40,989 nt of DNA, from contig NZ_JAFVLN010000032.1 of NCBI RefSeq assembly GCF_017377775.1, positions 1 to 40,989 of the forward strand. Direction: 5' to 3'. Positions 38,072 through 40,989 of the stretch are shown one piece after another. Source of the DNA: Streptomyces sp. VRA16 Mangrove soil (GTDB lineage Bacteria > Actinomycetota > Actinomycetes > Streptomycetales > Streptomycetaceae). Each line of letters starts with the position of its first letter. Position 1 is the stretch's first letter. The translations under genes were made by a program, and so were the position numbers. A model generated the notes under the pieces. That model was not told the DNA's origin, did not search any database, and saw only the letters and a program-made list of their open reading frames with translations.

Positions 38072-40921
38072 ATGTCCAATCGCCATGTCGACTACGTCGA
38101 CGACGTCCTGCCGGGCAACGGGGCGCTGCCCCCGCGCGCCTGGTACGCCGCGTCGTCCGCCCACTCCCTCTCCCTGAACGGCTCCTGGCGGTTCCGACTG
38201 TCGCCGACCGCGGACGCGCACGACGAGTCCTTCGCGGCCGAGGGGTACGACGCCGCGCAGTGGCCCGAGGTACGGGTGCCGGGTCACTGGGTCCTCCAGG
38301 GCGACGGCGCGTTCGGCGCCCCGATCTACACGAACCACCTCTACCCGTTCCCGGTCGACCCGCCGTACGTGCCGACCGAGAACCCGACCGGCGACCATCT
38401 GCGCACCTTCGACCTGCCGGACGACTGGCCGGCCGACGGCTCCGCGACGCTCCGTCTCGACGGGGTGGAGTCGTGCGCCCGGCTGTGGCTGAACGGCACG
38501 GATCTCGGCGAGTTCAAGGGCAGCCGGCTGCCGCACGAGTTCGCGGTCGGCCATCTGCTGAAGCCCGCCGGGAACGTCCTCGCGGTCCGCGTCCACCAGT
38601 GGTCGTCGGGCTCGTACCTGGAGGACCAGGACCAGTGGTGGCTGCCGGGCATCTTCCGTGACGTCACCCTGCTGCACCGCCCGGCCGGCTGCGTCCTCGA
38701 CTTCTTCGCGCACGCCTCGTACGACCACACGAGCGGGCTCGGCACGCTGCGTGTCGACAGCGACGTGGACGGCCGCGTCACCGTCCCCGAGCTCGGCATC
38801 GACACGGCGACGGGCGAGCCGGTCACCGTGGCGGTGGAGCCGTGGACGGCGGAGACGCCACGCCTGTACGCGGGTGAGCTGGTGACCGAGGGCGAGCGGG
38901 TGCCGCTGCGGATCGGGTTCCGCACGGTGGCCCTGGAGGACGGTCTGATCAAGGTCAACGGCGTGCCCGTGCTCTTCAAGGGCGTCAACCGGCACGAGTG
39001 GCACCCGGAGCACGGCCGCGCGCTCGACCTCGACACGATGCGCCGTGACGTCGAGTTGATGAAGTCGCACAACATCAACGCGGTCCGTACCTCCCACTAT
39101 CCGCCGCACCCGGCGTTCCTCGACCTGTGCGACGAGTACGGCCTGTGGGTGATCGACGAGTGCGATCTGGAGACGCACGGGTTCGTCGAGCAGGCGTGGC
39201 GGGACAACCCGGTGGACGACGAGCGGTGGACCCCGGCCCTCCTGGACCGGGCGGCCCGCATGGTGGAGCGCGACAAGAACCACCCGTCGGTCGTGATGTG
39301 GTCGCTCGGCAACGAGGCGGGCACCGGGCGCGGTCTGACGGCGATGGCCGAGTGGATCCGCGGCCGTGACCCGGAGCGCCTCGTGCACTACGAGGGCGAC
39401 ATCAACTGCCGTGACACGGACGTGTATTCACGGATGTACGCCTCGCACGCCGAGGTCGAGCAGATCGGCGCGCACCTCGACGGCGGCACGGAGCGGCGCC
39501 GCGGGCTGCCCTTCATCCTGTGCGAGTACGCGCACGCGATGGGCAACGGTCCGGGCGGTCTGACCGAGTACCAGCGGCTGTTCGAGGCGCACGAGCGGCT
39601 GCAGGGCGCGTTCGTGTGGGAGTGGATCGACCACGGGATCAAGGACGAGCGGTACGGGTACGCGTACGGCGGCGACTTCGGCGAGGAGCTGCACGACGGC
39701 AACTTCGTCTGCGACGGGCTGCTCTTCCCCGACCGCACGCCGACACCGGGCCTGATCGAGTTCAAGAAGGTCGTCGAGCCGGTCCGCATCGAGGTCAACA
39801 CCGGTGCGGGGACGGTCGGTGTGACGAACCGTCACGACTTCCGCGACCTGTCCCATCTGACCTTCGAGTGGTCGTACCAGGTCGACGGTGAGACGGTCGA
39901 GGCCGGCCCGCTGTCCGTGCCGCCGCTCGCGGCGGGCGAGTCCGCGGAGGTGAAGCTGCCGGCGCCGCCGGTGGACGCGCGGGACGCGGAGACCCAGTGG
40001 ACGGTACGCGCCCTCGGCGCCGACGGCCACGAAGTGGCGTGGGGCGCTGCCGTTCTGACGCCGCGTCCGGTCGCGAGGGCGGCGACCGGGGACCGTCCGG
40101 TGCGCGGCGAGCGGCTGATCACACTCGGTCCGGCCTCCTTCGACCCGCGCACGGGCGAGTTGCGCACCGTCGGCCGGGTCCCGGTCGTCGCGCCGCGCCT
40201 GGACGTGTGGCGGGCGCCGACCGACAACGACGCGGGCGCGAGCTGGCAGGAAGACATCCGGCTCGGTGAGGAGTGGCGCAAGCTGGGCCTGCACCGCGTC
40301 CAACACCGCGTGGATGACGTGGAGTTGAGCGACGACGCACTGACGGTACGCGGCCGGGTGGCACCGGCGGGCCGCGAGGCGGGCCTGCGGACGGTGTTCC
40401 GCTGGACGTCCGACGGCACGGCCGTGCGCCTGACGGTTTCGGTGGCGCCGGTGGGCGAGTGGAAGGTGCCGCTGCCCCGGCTCGGCGTCCGGTTCGGGCT
40501 GCCCGGGGGCGCCTCGCGGGTGCGCTGGTTCGGCGGCGGCCCCGGCGAGGCGTACCCGGACACGCGGCAGGCGTCCGCGCTGGGCCTGTGGCACGACGAC
40601 GTGGACGGGCTGCAGACGCCGTACGTGTACCCGCAGGAGAACGGCGCCCGCGCCGACGTGCGGTGGGCCGAGATCGGGGGCCTGCGCGTCGAGGGCGAAC
40701 CGGAGTTCTGGTTCACGGCCCGCCGTTGGACGACGGAGCAGCTCGACGCGGCCACGCACCGAACCGACCTGGTCGCCGGTGACACGGTGTGGGTGAACCT
40801 GGACCACGGCCAGCAGGGCATCGGCTCCCAGTCGTGCGGTCCCGGCCCGCTTCCGCAGTACCAACTGCGGCCGCAGGCGGCTGAGTTCGCGTTCACGTTC
40901 ACGGAGGCGGGCGAGGCGTAG
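38072..40921 (+). CDS. lacZ: GH2 beta-galactosidase (LacZ type)
   Basis: The product is 949 residues with no signal peptide, so it is intracellular; E. coli LacZ is 1023. Domain order is jelly-roll (about 30-205), immunoglobulin-like, TIM barrel (about 290-590), then a second immunoglobulin-like domain and the C-terminal beta domain 5. The acid/base is E415 (SLGNEAGTG) and the nucleophile E485 (ILCEYAHAMGN). FKGVNRHEWHPEHGR is also typical. It hydrolyses beta-galactosides such as lactose. GGGAG precedes the ATG. It completes a transporter-regulator-hydrolase cluster with the MFS and ROK genes. It ends 68 bp from the window end. Confidence 0.95.
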   Translation: MSNRHVDYVDDVLPGNGALPPRAWYAASSAHSLSLNGSWRFRLSPTADAHDESFAAEGYDAAQWPEVRVPGHWVLQGDGAFGAPIYTNHLYPFPVDPPYVPTENPTGDHLRTFDLPDDWPADGSATLRLDGVESCARLWLNGTDLGEFKGSRLPHEFAVGHLLKPAGNVLAVRVHQWSSGSYLEDQDQWWLPGIFRDVTLLHRPAGCVLDFFAHASYDHTSGLGTLRVDSDVDGRVTVPELGIDTATGEPVTVAVEPWTAETPRLYAGELVTEGERVPLRIGFRTVALEDGLIKVNGVPVLFKGVNRHEWHPEHGRALDLDTMRRDVELMKSHNINAVRTSHYPPHPAFLDLCDEYGLWVIDECDLETHGFVEQAWRDNPVDDERWTPALLDRAARMVERDKNHPSVVMWSLGNEAGTGRGLTAMAEWIRGRDPERLVHYEGDINCRDTDVYSRMYASHAEVEQIGAHLDGGTERRRGLPFILCEYAHAMGNGPGGLTEYQRLFEAHERLQGAFVWEWIDHGIKDERYGYAYGGDFGEELHDGNFVCDGLLFPDRTPTPGLIEFKKVVEPVRIEVNTGAGTVGVTNRHDFRDLSHLTFEWSYQVDGETVEAGPLSVPPLAAGESAEVKLPAPPVDARDAETQWTVRALGADGHEVAWGAAVLTPRPVARAATGDRPVRGERLITLGPASFDPRTGELRTVGRVPVVAPRLDVWRAPTDNDAGASWQEDIRLGEEWRKLGLHRVQHRVDDVELSDDALTVRGRVAPAGREAGLRTVFRWTSDGTAVRLTVSVAPVGEWKVPLPRLGVRFGLPGGASRVRWFGGGPGEAYPDTRQASALGLWHDDVDGLQTPYVYPQENGARADVRWAEIGGLRVEGEPEFWFTARRWTTEQLDAATHRTDLVAGDTVWVNLDHGQQGIGSQSCGPGPLPQYQLRPQAAEFAFTFTEAGEA

Positions 40922-40943
40922 CGGCACGCCGCCTGCGGGTGGT

Positions 40944-40965
40944 GGGGGGGGGGGGGGGGGGGGGG
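40944..40965 (+). repeat. Run of 22 G at the right end
   Basis: Twenty-two consecutive G follow GGT, then a C and more G/C-only sequence to the end at 40989. A run this long stalls sequencing polymerases, so it probably marks the end of an assembled contig. Its exact length is unreliable. Confidence 0.9.
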
Positions 40966-40989
40966 CGGGGGCCGCCCCGCCGCCGCCGC

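Noticed and set aside
1..40989. tRNA genes, CRISPR arrays, insertion sequences or prophage
   Set aside because: I found no cloverleaf-like tRNA sequence, no regularly spaced repeats with spacers, and no transposase, integrase or phage structural motifs.

Overview
The window is high-GC actinobacterial DNA, almost certainly from Streptomyces. Codon third positions are nearly all G or C, GTG starts and 4-base ATGA/GTGA overlaps are common, exported proteins carry Tat-type leaders, and a short repeat familiar from Streptomyces intergenic DNA (core CGCGCAGTTCCCCGCGCC) recurs. Both ends look like contig ends: the left end cuts a gene, and the right end runs into 22 consecutive G. I see no tRNA, rRNA, CRISPR, transposase or phage genes.

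Layout. 1-4.85 kb: a truncated acidic protein (minus strand), a two-HTH regulator, a DUF456 membrane protein, and a secreted GH95-like glycosidase with a clear promoter inside an inverted repeat. 4.9-8.2 kb: a DedA membrane protein, a NarL-type two-component system and a Sfp-type phosphopantetheinyl transferase. 8.2-11.5 kb (minus): Ogt, an Ada/AlkA fusion and RsgA. 11.7-14.6 kb: a class II aldolase and a D-hydroxyacid dehydrogenase, divergent from a double-domain Lrp/AsnC regulator. 14.8-20.9 kb: an amidohydrolase with an MHS-type transporter, then an Lrp/AsnC regulator divergent from an asparaginase-aspartase operon (asparagine to aspartate to fumarate plus ammonia). 21.1-23.2 kb (minus): an unusual radical SAM protein and a NimA/PNPOx-like flavoprotein.

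23.4-33.7 kb is the most coherent system: a galactan/galacto-oligosaccharide locus equivalent in content to the Bacillus ganSPQAB set. It has a Tat-exported GH53 endo-galactanase, two GH42 beta-galactosidases, a binding protein with two permeases (no ATPase gene) and a LacI-family regulator. Three copies of one 16-bp operator-like palindrome (CTGT-N3-CG-N3-ACAG) lie at the three promoter regions of these genes and predict a local regulon.

34.2-40.9 kb holds an AldO-type alditol oxidase, then a translationally coupled sugar MFS transporter and ROK regulator followed by a GH2 beta-galactosidase. This looks like a second, separately controlled beta-galactoside system, with its own repeated upstream motif (GGACTTTCG). 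The window thus carries three intracellular beta-galactosidases plus secreted glycosidases, a soil saprophyte's toolkit for plant pectic galactan and galactosides.
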